Origin: Saccoglossus kowalevskii
Lineage: Eukaryota; Hemichordata; Enteropneusta; Harrimaniidae
Length of the DNA stretch: 60,176 nt
Reading direction: 5' to 3'
NCBI RefSeq assembly: GCF_000003605.2
Contig: NW_003133919.1
Coordinates: forward strand, 1-60,176
Shown: positions 42,946-54,230 of the stretch, piece after piece
Numbering within the stretch: position 1 is the first letter of the stretch
How the letters are laid out: each line of letters starts with the position of its first letter
The notes under the pieces: generated by a model
Told to the model about the DNA's origin: nothing
What the model saw: only the letters and a program-made list of their open reading frames with translations
The model's database searches: none
Position numbers and translations under genes: made by a program

Positions 42946-43017
42946 GCCATGATCGTCTAGTGGTTAGGACATTCCGTTGTGGCCGCAATAACCCAGGTTC
43001 GAATCCTGGTCTGGGCA
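42946..43017 (+). tRNA. tRNA-His (GTG), class B with A4
   Basis: A4·G69 replaces G4·G69. Confidence 0.65.
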
Positions 43018-43205
43018 GATTGTGCTATATGTAGTTCTTGTTGTTTTGAGTCGTATTTTGGTATTCTACATTCAATTCCATTTCAGAGTAACAGATTTGC
43101 AAACATAATCACGCAGTCATCATAAACTGTAGATTAATGCAAGATCAATGCACTATACATATTCGTCGCTTACTGAGTAGCACGAAATTCGAACATGACT
43201 GGCTA

Positions 43206-43277
43206 GCCGTGATCGTCTTGTGGTTAGGACATTGCGTTGTGCCCGCAATAACCCAGGCTCGAATCCTGGTCTGGGCA
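43206..43277 (+). tRNA. tRNA-His (GTG), class G with G69
   Basis: C37, C54 and G4·G69; counterpart of 20250. Confidence 0.62.
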
Positions 43278-43466
43278 GATTGTGCTATATGTAGTTCTTG
43301 TTGTTTTGAGTCGTATTTTGGTATTCTACATTCAATTCCATTTCAGAGTAACAGGTTAGCAAACATAATCACGCAGTCATCATAAACTGTAGATTAAATG
43401 CAAGATCAATGCACTATACATATTCGTCGCTTCATGAGAAGCACGTAATTCGAACATGACTGCCTT

Positions 43467-43538
43467 GCCGTGATCGTCTAGTGGTTAGGACATTTCGTTG
43501 TGGCCTCAATAACCCAGGTTCGAATCCTGGTCTCGGCA
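43467..43538 (+). tRNA. tRNA-His (GTG), class C
   Basis: Counterpart of 41381 but with a GTG anticodon, so the CTG there is a recent private change. Confidence 0.67.
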
Positions 43539-43727
43539 GATTGTGCTATATGTAGTTCTTGTTGTTTTGAGTCGTATTTTGGTATTCTACATTCAATTCC
43601 ATTTCAGAGTAACAGGTTACGAAACATAATCACGCAGTCATCATAAACTGCAGATTAAATGCAAGATCTATGCACTATACATATTCGTCGCTTCATGAGA
43701 AGCACGTAATTCGAACATGACTGCCTT

Positions 43728-43799
43728 GCCGTGATCGTCTAGTGGTTAGGACATTTCGTTGTGGCCTCAATAACCCAGGTTCGAATCCTGGTCTCGGCA
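43728..43799 (+). tRNA. tRNA-His (GTG), class C
   Basis: No further change. Confidence 0.67.
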
Positions 43800-43989
43800 G
43801 ATTGTGCATTATGTTTTGTTTTGTTGTTTTGAGTCGTATTTTGGGATTCTACATTCAATTCTTTTCCAGGGTAACAGGTGAGCAAACATAATCACGCAGT
43901 CATCATAAACTGCAGATTAAATGCAATATCAATGCACTATACTTATTCGTCGCTTACTGAGTAGCACGATATCCGAACATGGCTGGCTA

Positions 43990-44061
43990 GCCGTGATCGT
44001 CTAGTGGTTAGGTCATTGCGTTGTGGCCGCAATAACCCAGATTCGAATCCTGGTCTCGGCA
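43990..44061 (+). tRNA. tRNA-His (GTG), class D with U24
   Basis: A53·C61 and U11·U24. Confidence 0.7.
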
Positions 44062-44249
44062 GATTGTGCGATATGTCGTTGTTTTGTTTTGATTCGTATT
44101 TTTGAATTCTACATTCAATTCTTTTCCAGGGTAACAGGTTAGCAAACATAATCACGCAGTCATCATAAACTTTAGATTAAATGCAAGATCAATGCACTAT
44201 ACTTATTCGTCGCTTACTGAGTAACACTTGATCTGAACATGACTGGCTA

Positions 44250-44321
44250 GCCGTGATCGTCTAGTTGTTAGGACATTCCGTTGTGGCCGCAATAACCCAG
44301 GTTCGAATCCTGGTCTGGGCA
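44250..44321 (+). tRNA. tRNA-His (GTG), class B
   Basis: A-box TAGTTG: U replaces a conserved D-loop G. Confidence 0.65.
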
Positions 44322-44510
44322 GATTGTGCTATATGTAGTTCTTGTTGTTTTAAGTCGTATTTTGGTATTCTACATTCAATTCCATTTCAGAGTAACAGGT
44401 TACGAAACATAATCATGCAGTCATCATAAACTGCAGATTAAATGCAAGATCACTGCACTATACATATTCGTCACTTACTGAATAGCACGTAATTCGAACA
44501 TGACTGGCTA

Positions 44511-44582
44511 GCCGTGATCGTCTAGTGGTTAGGACATTGCGTTGTGGCCGCAATAACCTTGGTTCGAATCCTGGTCTCGGCA
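44511..44582 (+). tRNA. tRNA-His (GTG), class F
   Basis: Counterpart of 13312 without A71. Confidence 0.8.
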
Positions 44583-44765
44583 GATTGTGCGTTATGTTGT
44601 TGTTTTGAGTCGTATTTTGGGATTCTACATTCAATTCTTTTCCAGGGTAACAGATTAGCAAACATAATCACGCAGTCATCATAAACTGCAGATTAAATGC
44701 AAGATCAATGCACTATACTTATTGGTCGCTTACTGCGTAACACGAAATCCGAATATGACTGGCTC

Positions 44766-44838
44766 GCCGTGATCGTCTAGTGGTTTAGGACATTGCGTTG
44801 TGGCCGCAATAACACAGGTTCGAATGCTGGTCTCGGCA
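44766..44838 (+). tRNA. tRNA-His (GTG), class E, 73 nt
   Basis: One extra T in the D loop. Confidence 0.57.
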
Positions 44839-45027
44839 GATTGTGCGATATGTAGTTCTTGATGTTTTGAGTCGTATTTCGGTATTCTACATTCAATTCC
44901 ATTTCAGAGTAACAGGTTAGCAAACATAATCACGCAGTCATCATAAACTTTAGATTAAATGCAAGATCAATGCACTATACTTATTCTTCGCTTACTGAGC
45001 AACACTTCCTCCGAACGTAACTGGCTA

Positions 45028-45099
45028 GCCGTGATCGTCTAGTGGTTAGGACATTGCGTTGTGGCCGCAATAACCCAGGTTCGAATCCTAGTCTCGTCA
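45028..45099 (+). tRNA. tRNA-His (GTG), variant
   Basis: C50·A64 and C2·U71, as at 3158. Confidence 0.65.
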
Positions 45100-45288
45100 G
45101 ATTGTGCTATATGTAGTTCTTGTTGTTTTGAGTCGTATTTTGGGATTCTATATTCAATTCCATTTCAGAGTAACAGGTTACGAAACATAATCACGCAGTC
45201 ATCATAATCTGCCGATTAAATGCAAGATCAATGCACTATACATATTCGACGCTTCCTGAGTAGCACGTAATTCGAACATGACTGGCTA

Positions 45289-45360
45289 GCCGTGATCGTC
45301 TAGTGGTTAGGACATTGCGTTGTGGCCGCAATAACCCAGGTTCGAATCCTGGTCTCGGCA
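45289..45360 (+). tRNA. tRNA-His (GTG), consensus
   Basis: Class A. Confidence 0.95.
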
Positions 45361-45540
45361 AATTGTGCAATATGTTGTTTTGAGTCGCATTTTGGAATTC
45401 TACATTCAATTCCATTTCAGGGTAACAGATTTGCAAACATAATCACGCAGTCATCATAAACTGTAGATTAAATGCAAGATCAATGCACTATACTTATTCG
45501 TCGCTAACTGTGTAACACTTGATCCGAAATTGACTGGCTA

Positions 45541-45611
45541 GTCGTGATCGTCTAGTGGTTAGGACATTCCGTAGTGGCCGCAAAACCCAGGTTCGAATCG
45601 TGGTCTGGGCA
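45541..45611 (+). pseudogene. tRNA-His pseudogene with A33
   Basis: 71 nt: one base lost after the anticodon stem, A33, C29·C41, G52·G62, G4·G69. Confidence 0.7.
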
Positions 45612-45800
45612 GATTCTGCTATATGTAGTTCTTGTTGTTTTGAGTCGCATTTTGGAATTCTACATTCAATTCCATTTCAGGGTAACAGATTTGCAAACAT
45701 AATCACGCAGTCATCATAAACTGTAGATTAAATGCAAGATCAATGCACTATGCTTATTCGTCGCTTACTGAGTAACACTTGATCCGAACTTGACTGGCTA

Positions 45801-45872
45801 GCCGTGATCGTCTAGTGGTTAGGACATTCCGTTGTGGCCGCAATAACCCAGGTTCGAATCCTGGTCTGGGCA
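45801..45872 (+). tRNA. tRNA-His (GTG), class B
   Basis: No further change. Confidence 0.7.
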
Positions 45873-46061
45873 GATTGTGCTATATGTAGTTCTTGTTGTT
45901 TGAGTCGTATTTTGGGATTTTACATTCAATTCCATTTCAGAGTAACAGGGTTACGAAACATAATCACGCAGTCATCATAAACTGCAGATTAAATGCAAGA
46001 TCAATGCACTTTACTTATTCGTCGCTTCATGAGAAGCACGTAATTCGAACATGACTGCCTT

Positions 46062-46133
46062 GCCGTGATCGTCGAGTGGTTAGGTCATTGCGTTGTGGGC
46101 TCAATAACCCAGGTTCGAATCCTGGTCTGGGCA
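46062..46133 (+). tRNA. tRNA-His (GTG), multiply mutated
   Basis: G13·G22, U11·U24, G38, C30·U40 and G4·G69. Confidence 0.5.
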
Positions 46134-46320
46134 GATTGTGCGTTATGTTTTGTTTTGTTTTGAGTCGTATTTTGGGATTCTACATTCAATTCTTTTCCAG
46201 GGTAACAGGTGAGCAAACATAATCACGCAGTCATCATAAACTGTAGATTAAATGCAAGATCAATGCACTATACTTATTCGTCGCTTACTGAGTAACACTT
46301 GATCCGAGGTTGACTGGCTA

Positions 46321-46392
46321 GCCGTGATCGTCTAGTGGTTAGGACATTGCGTTGTGGCCGCAATAATCCAGGTTCGAATCCTGGTCTGGGCA
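46321..46392 (+). tRNA. tRNA-His (GTG), G69 variant
   Basis: G4·G69; variable loop TAAT. Confidence 0.77.
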
Positions 46393-46580
46393 GATTGTGC
46401 TATATGTAGTTCTTGTTGTTTTGAGTCGTATTTTGGAATTCTACATTCAATTCCATTTCAGAGTAACAGGTTACGGAACATAATCACGCAGTCATCATAA
46501 ACTGCAGATAAAATGCAAGATCAATGCACTTACTTTTTTGTCGCTTACTGAGTAGCACGTAATTCGAACATGGCTGGCTA

Positions 46581-46652
46581 GGCGTGATCGTCCAGTGGTT
46601 AGGTCATTGCGTTGTGGCCGCAATAACCCAGATTCGAATCCTGGTCTCGGCA
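46581..46652 (+). tRNA. tRNA-His (GTG), class G2
   Basis: Same as 14351. Confidence 0.55.
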
Positions 46653-46840
46653 GATTGTGCGATATGTTGTTGTTTTGTTTTGATTCGTATTTTTGAATTC
46701 TACATTCAATTCTATTCCAGGGTAACAGGTTAGCAAACATAATCACGCAGTCATCATAAACTTTAGATTAAATGCAAGATCAATGCACTATACTTATTCG
46801 TCGCTTACTGAGTAACACTAAATCCGAACATGACTGACTA

Positions 46841-46912
46841 TTCGTGATCGTCCAGTGGTTAGGACATTGCGTTGTGGCCGCAATAACCCAGGTTCGAATC
46901 CTGGTCTTGGCA
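46841..46912 (+). tRNA. tRNA-His (GTG), U1/U2 variant
   Basis: U1·C72, U2·G71 and G4·U69. Confidence 0.6.
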
Positions 46913-47101
46913 GATTGTGCTATATGTAGTTCTTGTTGTTTTGAGTCGTATTTTGGAATTCTACATTCAATTCCATTTCAGAGTAACAGGTTACGAAACA
47001 TAATCACGCAGTAATCATAAACTGCCGATTAAATGCACGATCAATGCACTATACATATTCGTCGCTTACTGAGTAACACTTGATCCGAACTTGACTGGCT
47101 A

Positions 47102-47173
47102 GCCGTGATCGTCTAGTGGTTAGGACATTGCGTTGTGGCCGCAATAACTCAGGTTCGAATCCTGGTCTGGGCA
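47102..47173 (+). tRNA. tRNA-His (GTG), G69 variant
   Basis: Same as 14872. Confidence 0.75.
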
Positions 47174-47361
47174 GATTGTGCTATATGTAGTTCTTGTTGT
47201 TTTGAGTCGTATTTTGGAATTCTACATTCAATTCCATTTCAGGGTAACAGATTTGCAAACATAATCACGCAGTCATCATAAACTGTAGATTAATGCAAGA
47301 TCAATGCACTATACATATTCGTCGCTTACTGAGTAGCACGAAATTCGAACATGACTGGCTA

Positions 47362-47433
47362 GCCGTGATCGTCTAGTGGTCAGGACATTGCGTTGTGGCC
47401 GCAATAACCTTGGTTCGAATCCTGGTCTCGGCA
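47362..47433 (+). tRNA. tRNA-His (GTG), class F
   Basis: D loop GTGGTCAGG, as at 15132. Confidence 0.78.
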
Positions 47434-47624
47434 GATTGTGCGTTATGTCGTTGTTTTGTTGTTTTAAGTCGTATTTTGGGATTCTACATTCAATTCTTTT
47501 CCAGGGTAACAGATTAGCAAACATAATCACGCAGTCATCATAAACTGCAGATTAAATGCAAGATCAATGCACTATACTTATTGGTCGCTTACTGCATAAC
47601 ACGAAATCCGAATATGACTGGCTC

Positions 47625-47696
47625 GCCGTGATCGGCTAGTGGTTAGGACATTGCGTTGTGGCAGCAATAACCCAGGTTCGAATCCTGGTCTCGGCA
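47625..47696 (+). tRNA. tRNA-His (GTG), A39 variant
   Basis: G31·A39 and G11·A24. Confidence 0.68.
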
Positions 47697-47885
47697 GATT
47701 GTGCGATATGTAGTTCTTGTTGTTTTGAGTCGTATTTTTGAATTCTACATTCAATTCTATTCCAGGGTAACAGGTCAGCAAACATAATCACGCAGTCATC
47801 ATAAACTGTAGATTAAATGCATTATCAATGCACTATACTTATTCGTCGGTTACTGAGTAGCACCTAATCAGAACATGACTGGCTA

Positions 47886-47958
47886 GTCGTGATCGTCTCG
47901 TGGATAGGACATTGCATTGTGAACGCAATAACCCAGGTTCGAATCCTGGTCTCCCGCA
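47886..47958 (+). pseudogene. tRNA-His class H pseudogene, acceptor insertion
   Basis: 73 nt: an extra C in the 3' acceptor strand (TCTCCCGCA). Confidence 0.65.
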
Positions 47959-48147
47959 GATTGTGCGTTATGTCGTTGCTTTGTTGTTTGAGTTGTATTT
48001 TGGGATACTACATTCAATTCTTTTCCAGGGTAACAGGTTTGCAAACATAATCACGCAGTCATCATAAACTTCAGATAAATGCAAGATCAATGCACTATAC
48101 TTATTCGTCGCTTACTGCGTAACACGTAATCCGAATATGACTGGCTA

Positions 48148-48219
48148 GCCGTGATCGTCTAGTGGTTAGGGCAATGCGTTGTGGCCGCAATAACACAGGT
48201 TCGAATGCTGGTCTCGCCA
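48148..48219 (+). tRNA. tRNA-His (GTG), class E, decayed
   Basis: Same as 536. Confidence 0.55.
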
Positions 48220-48412
48220 GATTGTGCGATAAGTCGTTGTTTTGTTGTTTTGAGTCGTATTTTTGAATTCTACATTCAATTCTTTTTTCCAGGGTAACAG
48301 GTTAGCAAACATAATCACGCAGTCATCATAAACTGCAGATTAAATGCAAGATCAATGCACTATACTTATTCGTCGCTTACTGCGTAACACGTAATCTGAA
48401 CGTGACTGGCTA

Positions 48413-48484
48413 TCCGTGATCGTCCTGTGGTTAGGACATTGCGTTGTGGCCGCAATAACCCAGGTTCGAATCCTGGTCTCGGCA
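48413..48484 (+). tRNA. tRNA-His (GTG), U1 variant
   Basis: Same as 801. Confidence 0.65.
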
Positions 48485-48673
48485 GATTGTGCTATATGTA
48501 GTTCTTGTTGTTTTGAGTCGTATTTTGGTATTCTACATTCAATTCCATTTCAGAGTAACAGGTTACGAAACATAATCACGCAGTCATCATAAACTGCCGA
48601 TTAAATGCAAGAACAATGCACTATAAATATTCGTCACTTACTGAATAGCACGTAATTCGAACATGACTGGCTA

Positions 48674-48745
48674 GCCGTGATCGTCTAGTGGTTAGGACAT
48701 TGCGTTGTGGCCGCAATAACCCAGGTTCGAATCCTGGTCTCGGCG
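48674..48745 (+). tRNA. tRNA-His (GTG), G73 variant
   Basis: All stems as class A, but the discriminator is G instead of A. Confidence 0.8.
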
Positions 48746-48936
48746 AATTGTGCGATACGTTGTTTTTGTTGTTGTTTTGTGTCGCATTTTGGGATTATAC
48801 ATTCAATTCTTTTCCAGGGTACAGGTTAGCAAACATAATCACGCAGTCATCATAAACTGCAGATTAAATGCAATATCAATGCACTATACTTATTCGTCGC
48901 TTACTGAGTAGCACGATATCCGAACATGGCTGGCTA

Positions 48937-49008
48937 GCCGTGATCGTCTAGTGGTTAGGACATTGCGTTGTGGCCGCAATAACCCAGATTCGAATCCTGG
49001 TCTCGGCA
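48937..49008 (+). tRNA. tRNA-His (GTG), class D
   Basis: A53·C61 only. Confidence 0.78.
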
Positions 49009-49196
49009 GATTGTGCGTTATGTAGTTCTTGTTGTTTTGAGTCGTATTTTGGGATACTACATTCAATTCCATTTCAGAGTAACAGGTTACGGAACATAAT
49101 CACGCAGTCATCATAAACTGCAGATAAAATGCAAGATCAATGCACTTACGTTTTTGTCGCTTACTGAGTAGCACGTAATTCGAACATGGCTGGCTA

Positions 49197-49268
49197 GCCG
49201 TGATCGTCTAGTGGTTAGGTCATTGCGTTGTGGCCGCAATAACCCAGGTTCGAATCCTGGTCTCGGCA
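49197..49268 (+). tRNA. tRNA-His (GTG), U24 variant
   Basis: U11·U24 only; the T arm is consensus. Confidence 0.82.
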
Positions 49269-49457
49269 GATTGTGCTATATGTAGTTCTTGTTGTTTTGA
49301 GTCGTATTTTGGTATTCTACATTCAATTCCATTTCAGAGTAACAGGTTACGAAACATAATCACGCAGTCATCATAAACTGCAGATTAAATGCAACATCAA
49401 TGCGCTATACATATTCGTCGCTTCATGAGAAGCACGTAATTCGAACATGACTGCCTT

Positions 49458-49529
49458 GCCGTGATCGTCTAGTGGTTAGGACATTGCGTTGTGGCCTCAA
49501 TAACCCAGGTTCGAATCCTGGTCTCGGCA
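49458..49529 (+). tRNA. tRNA-His (GTG), U40 variant
   Basis: C30·U40 only. Confidence 0.8.
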
Positions 49530-49718
49530 GATTGTGCGTTATGTTTTGTTTTGTTGTTTTGAGTCGTATTTTGGGATTATACATTCAATTCTTTTCCAGG
49601 GTACAGGTTAGCAAACATAATCACGCAGTCATCATAAACTGCAGATTAAATGCAAGATCAATGCACTATACTTATTCGTCGCTTACTGCGTAACACGTAA
49701 TCCGAATATGACTGGCTA

Positions 49719-49790
49719 GCCGTGATCGTCTAGTGGTTAGGGCATTGCGTTGTGGCCGCAATAACACAGGTTCGAATGCTGGTCTCGTCA
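49719..49790 (+). tRNA. tRNA-His (GTG), class E
   Basis: Also C2·U71. Confidence 0.52.
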
Positions 49791-49980
49791 GATTGTGCGT
49801 TATGTTTTGTTTTGTTGTTTTGAGTCGTATTTTGGGATTCTACATTCAATTCTTTTCCAGGGTAACAGGTTAGCAAACATAATCACGCAGTCATCATAAA
49901 CTGCAGATTAAATGCAATATCAATGCACTATACTTATTCGTCGCTTACTGAGTAGCACGATATCCGAACATGGCTGGCTA

Positions 49981-50052
49981 GCCGTGATCGTCTAGTGGTT
50001 AGGACATTGCGTTGTGGCCGCAATAACCCAGATTCGAATCCTGGTCTCGGCA
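49981..50052 (+). tRNA. tRNA-His (GTG), class D
   Basis: A53·C61 only. Confidence 0.78.
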
Positions 50053-50240
50053 GATTGTGCTATATGTAGTTCTTGTTGTTTTGAGTCGTATTTTGGGATA
50101 CTACATTCAATTCCATTTCAGAGTAACAGGTTACGGAACATAATCACGCAGTCATCATAAACTGCAGATAAAATGCAAGATCAATGCACTTACGTTTTTG
50201 TCGCTTACTGAGTAGCACGTAATTCGAACATGGCTGGCTA

Positions 50241-50312
50241 GCCGTGATCGTCTAGTGGTTAGGTCATTGCGTTGTGGCCTCAATAACCTCGGTTCGAATA
50301 CTGGTCTCGGCA
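50241..50312 (+). tRNA. tRNA-His (GTG), multiply mutated
   Basis: U11·U24, C30·U40, C51·U63 and G53·A61. Confidence 0.5.
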
Positions 50313-50502
50313 GATTGTGCGTTATGTTTTGTTTTGTTGTTTTGAGTCGTATTTTGGGATTCTACATTCAATTCTTTTCCAGGGTAACAGGTTAGCCAAC
50401 ATAATCACGCAGTCATCATAAACTGCAGATTAAATGCAATATCAATGCACTATACTTATTCGTCGCTTACTGAGTAGCACGATATCCGAACATGGCTGGC
50501 TA

Positions 50503-50574
50503 GCCGTGATCGTCTAGTGGTTAGGACATTGCGTTGTGGCCGCAATAACCCAGATTCGAATCCTGGTCTCGGCA
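50503..50574 (+). tRNA. tRNA-His (GTG), class D
   Basis: Local duplicate of 49981, two units (522 bp) on. Confidence 0.78.
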
Positions 50575-50762
50575 GATTGTGCTATATGTAGTTCTTGTTG
50601 TTTTGAGTCGTATTTTGGGATACTACATTCAATTCCCTTTCAGAGTAACAGGTTACGGAACATAATCACGCAGTCATCATAAACTGCAGATAAAATGCAA
50701 GATCAATGCACTTACGTTTTTGTCGCTTACTGAGTAGCACGTAATTCGAACATGGCTGGCTA

Positions 50763-50834
50763 GCCGTGATCGTCTAGTGGTTAGGTCATTGCGTTGTGGC
50801 CGCAATAACCCAGATTCGAATCCTGGTCTCGGCA
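50763..50834 (+). tRNA. tRNA-His (GTG), class D with U24
   Basis: A53·C61 and U11·U24. Confidence 0.7.
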
Positions 50835-51022
50835 GATTGTGCGATATGTCGTTGTTTTGTTTTGATTCGTATTTTTGAATTCTACATTCAATTCCATTCC
50901 AGGGTAACAGGTTAGCAAACATAATCACGCAGTCATCATAAACTTTAGATTAAATGCAAGATCAATGCACTATACTTATTCGTCGCATACTGAGTAACAC
51001 TAAATCCGAATATGACTGGCTA

Positions 51023-51093
51023 TCCGTGATCGTCTAGTGGTTAGGGCATGCGTTGTGGCCGCAATAACACAGGTTCGAATCCTGGTCTCGGCA
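51023..51093 (+). pseudogene. tRNA-His pseudogene, 71 nt
   Basis: One base is lost at the start of the anticodon stem (GGGCATGCG), U1·C72, A49·G65. Confidence 0.6.
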
Positions 51094-51284
51094 GATTGTG
51101 CGATAAGTCGTTGTTTTGTTGTTTTGAGTCGTATTTTGGGATTCTACATTCAATTCCATTTCAGAGTAACAGGTTACGAAACATAATCACGCAGTCATGA
51201 TAAACTGCCGATTAAATGCAAGATCAATGCAGTATACATATTCGTCACTTACTGAATAGCACGTAATTCGAACATGACTAGGTA

Positions 51285-51356
51285 GCCGTGATCGTCTAGT
51301 GGTTAGGACATTGCGTTGTGCCCGCAATAACCCAGGTTCGAATCCTGGTCTCGGCA
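51285..51356 (+). tRNA. tRNA-His (GTG), class G
   Basis: C37 only. Confidence 0.8.
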
Positions 51357-51545
51357 GATTGTGCTATATGTAGTTCTTGTTGTTTTGAGTCGTATTTAGG
51401 TATTCTACATTCAATTCCATTTCAGAGTAACAGGTTACGAAACATAATCACGCAGTCATCATAAACTGCAGATTAAATGCAAGATCAATGCACTATACAT
51501 ATTCGTCGCTTCATGAGAAGCACGTAATTCGAACATGACTGCCTT

Positions 51546-51617
51546 GCCGTGATCGTCTAGTGGTTAGGACATTGCGTTGTGGCCTCAATAACCCAGATTC
51601 GAATCCTGGTCTCGGCA
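51546..51617 (+). tRNA. tRNA-His (GTG), U40/A53 variant
   Basis: Counterpart of 36688. Confidence 0.67.
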
Positions 51618-51807
51618 GATTGTGCGTTATGTTTTGTTTTGATGTTTTGAGTCGTATTTTGGGATTCTACATTCAATTCTTTTCCAGGGTAACAGGTAAG
51701 CAAACATAATCACGCAGTCATCATAAACTGCTGATTAAATGCAAGATCAATGCACTATACTTATTCGTCGCTTACTGCGTAACACGTAATCCGAACATGA
51801 CTGGCTA

Positions 51808-51879
51808 GCCGTGATCGTCTAGTGGTTAGGACATTGCGTTGTGGCCTCAATAACCCAGATTCGAATCCTGGTCTTCGCA
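51808..51879 (+). tRNA. tRNA-His (GTG), U40/A53 variant, decayed
   Basis: Counterpart of 36950. Confidence 0.52.
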
Positions 51880-52069
51880 GATTGTGCGTTATGTTTTGTT
51901 TTGTTGTTTTGAGTCGTATTTTGGGTTTCTACATTCAATTCCATTTCAGGGTAACAGATTTGCAAACATAATCACGTACTCATCATAAACTGTAGATTAA
52001 ATGCAAGATCAATGCACTATACTTATTCGTCGCTTACTGAGTAACACTTGATCCGAACTTGACTGGCTA

Positions 52070-52141
52070 GCCGTGATCGTCTCGTGGTTAGGACATTCTG
52101 TTGTGGCCGCAATAACCCAGGTTCGAATCCTGGTCTCGGCA
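52070..52141 (+). tRNA. tRNA-His (GTG), C29/U30 variant
   Basis: Counterpart of 37212. Confidence 0.7.
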
Positions 52142-52330
52142 GATTGTGCTATATGTAGTTCTTGTTGTTTTGAGTCGTATTTTGGTATTCTACATTCAAT
52201 TCCATTTCAGAGTAACAGGTTACGAAACATAATCACGCAGTCATCATAAACTGCAGATTAAATGCAAGATCAATGCACTATACACATTCGTCGCTTCATG
52301 AGAAGCACGTAATTCGAACATGACTGCCTT

Positions 52331-52402
52331 GCCGTGATCGTCTAGTGGTTAGGACATTTCATTGTGGCCTCAATAACCCAGGTTCGAATCCTGGTCTCGG
52401 CA
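52331..52402 (+). tRNA. tRNA-His (GTG), class C with A31
   Basis: A31·C39 makes three mismatches in the anticodon stem. Confidence 0.52.
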
Positions 52403-52591
52403 GGTTGTGCGTAATGTTTTGTTTTGTTGTTTTGAGTCGTATTTTGGGATTCTACATTCAATTCTTTTCCAGGGTACAGGTTAGCAAACATAATCACGCA
52501 GTCATCATAAACTGCAGATTAAATGCAATATCAATGCACTCTACTTATTCGTCGCTTACTGAGTAGCACGATATCCGAACATGGCTGGCTA

Positions 52592-52663
52592 GCCGTGATC
52601 GTCTAGTGGTTAGGACATTGCGTTGTGGCCGCAATAACCCAGATTCGAATCCTGGTCTCGGCA
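52592..52663 (+). tRNA. tRNA-His (GTG), class D
   Basis: A53·C61 only. Confidence 0.78.
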
Positions 52664-52851
52664 GATTGTGCTATATGTAGTTCTTGTTGTTTTGAGTCGT
52701 ATTTTGGGATACTACATTCAATTCCATTTCAGAGTAACAGGTTACGGAACATAATCACGCTGTCATCATAAACTGCAGATAAAATGCAAGATCAATGCAC
52801 TTACGTTTTTGTCGCTTACTGAGTAGCATGTAATTCGAACATGGCTGGCTA

Positions 52852-52923
52852 GCCGTGATCGTCTAGTGGTTAGGTCATTGCGTTGTGGCCGCAATAACCC
52901 AGATTCGAATCCTGGTCTCGGCA
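52852..52923 (+). tRNA. tRNA-His (GTG), class D with U24
   Basis: A53·C61 and U11·U24. Confidence 0.7.
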
Positions 52924-53111
52924 GATTGTGCGATATGTCGTTGTTTTGTTTTGATTCGTATTTTTGAATTCTACATTCAATTCTATTCCAGGGTAACAGG
53001 TTAGCAAACATAATCACGCAGTCATCATAAACTTTAGATTAAATGCAAGATCAATGCACTATACTTATTCGTCGCTTACTGCGTAACACGTAATCCGAAT
53101 ATGACTGGCTA

Positions 53112-53183
53112 GCCGTGATCGTCTAGTGGTTAGGGCATTGCGTTGTGGCCGCAATAACACAGGTTCGAATGCTGGTCTCGGCA
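53112..53183 (+). tRNA. tRNA-His (GTG), class E
   Basis: With U11·G24 wobble. Confidence 0.6.
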
Positions 53184-53374
53184 GATTGTGCGATAAGTCG
53201 TTGTTTTGTTGTTTTGAGTCGTATTTTGGGATTCTACATTCAATTCCATTTCAGAGTAACAGGTTACGAAACATAATCACGCAGTCATCATAAACTGCCG
53301 ATTAAATGCAAGATCAATGCAGTATACATATTCGTCACTTACTGAATAGCACGTAATTCGAACATGACTGGCTA

Positions 53375-53446
53375 GCCGTGATCGTCTGTTGGTTAGGACA
53401 TTCCGTTGTGGCCGCAATAACCCAGGTTCGAATCCTGGTCTGGGCA
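53375..53446 (+). tRNA. tRNA-His (GTG), class B
   Basis: D arm TCTGTTGG. Confidence 0.65.
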
Positions 53447-53635
53447 GATTGTGCTATATGTAGTTCTTGTTGTTTTGAGTCGTATTTTGGTATTCTACAT
53501 TCAATTCCATTTCAGAGTAACAGGTTACGAAACATAATCACGCAGTCATCATAAACTGCAGATTAAATGCAAGATCAATGCACTATACATATTCGTCGCT
53601 TCAAGAGAAGCACGTAATTCGAACATGACTGCCTT

Positions 53636-53707
53636 GCCGTGATCGTCTAGTGGTTAGGACATTGCGTTGTGGCCTCAATAACCCAGATTCGAATCCTGGT
53701 CTCGGCA
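53636..53707 (+). tRNA. tRNA-His (GTG), U40/A53 variant
   Basis: Same as 36688. Confidence 0.67.
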
Positions 53708-53897
53708 GATTGTGCGTTATGTTTTGTTTTGATGTTTTGAGTCGTATTTTGGGATTCTACATTCAATTCTTTTCCAGGGTAACAGGTAAGCAAACATAAT
53801 CACGCAGTCATCATAAACTGCAGATTAAATGCAATATCAATGCACTATACTTATTCGTCGCTTACTGAGTAACACATGATCCGAACTTGACTGGCTA

Positions 53898-53969
53898 GCC
53901 GTGATCGTCTCGTGGTTAGGACATTCTGTTGTGGCCGCAATAACCCAGGTTCGAATCCTGGTCTCGGCA
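53898..53969 (+). tRNA. tRNA-His (GTG), C29/U30 variant
   Basis: Like 37212 in the gene, but its 3' spacer is that of class C (GGTTGTGCGTAATG), so the unit looks recombinant. Confidence 0.7.
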
Positions 53970-54158
53970 GGTTGTGCGTAATGTTTTGTTTTGTTGTTTT
54001 GAGTTGTATTTTGGGATTCTACATTCAATTCTTTTCCAGGGTACAGGTTAGCAAACATAATCACGCAGTCATCATAAACTGCAGATTAAATGCAATATCA
54101 ATGCACCATACTTATTCGTCGCTTACTGAGTAGCACGATATCCGAACATGGCTGGCTA

Positions 54159-54230
54159 GCCGTGATCGTCTAGTGGTTAGGACATTGCGTTGTGGCCGCA
54201 ATAACCCAGATTCGAATCCTGGTCTCGGCA
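54159..54230 (+). tRNA. tRNA-His (GTG), class D
   Basis: A53·C61 only. Confidence 0.78.

Larger units (their letters stand above)
42336..43596 (+). repeat. second copy of the 19.4-20.6 kb block
   Basis: See the 19380-20640 entry. It overlaps a local duplication in which 41381, 41642 and 41904 match 43467, 43728 and 43990 (offset 2086). Confidence 0.8.
46430..48060 (+). repeat. second copy of the 14.2-15.8 kb block
   Basis: See the 14200-15830 entry. Near 48.06 kb it joins a different block that matches 0.48-1.13 kb. Confidence 0.85.
48092..48747 (+). repeat. second copy of the 0.48-1.13 kb block
   Basis: See the 480-1135 entry. It is the longest-range duplication in the window. Confidence 0.85.
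51358..53370 (+). repeat. second copy of the 36.5-38.5 kb block
   Basis: See the 36500-38510 entry. The block ends before the next unit, which is class G at 38515 but class B at 53375. Confidence 0.85.
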
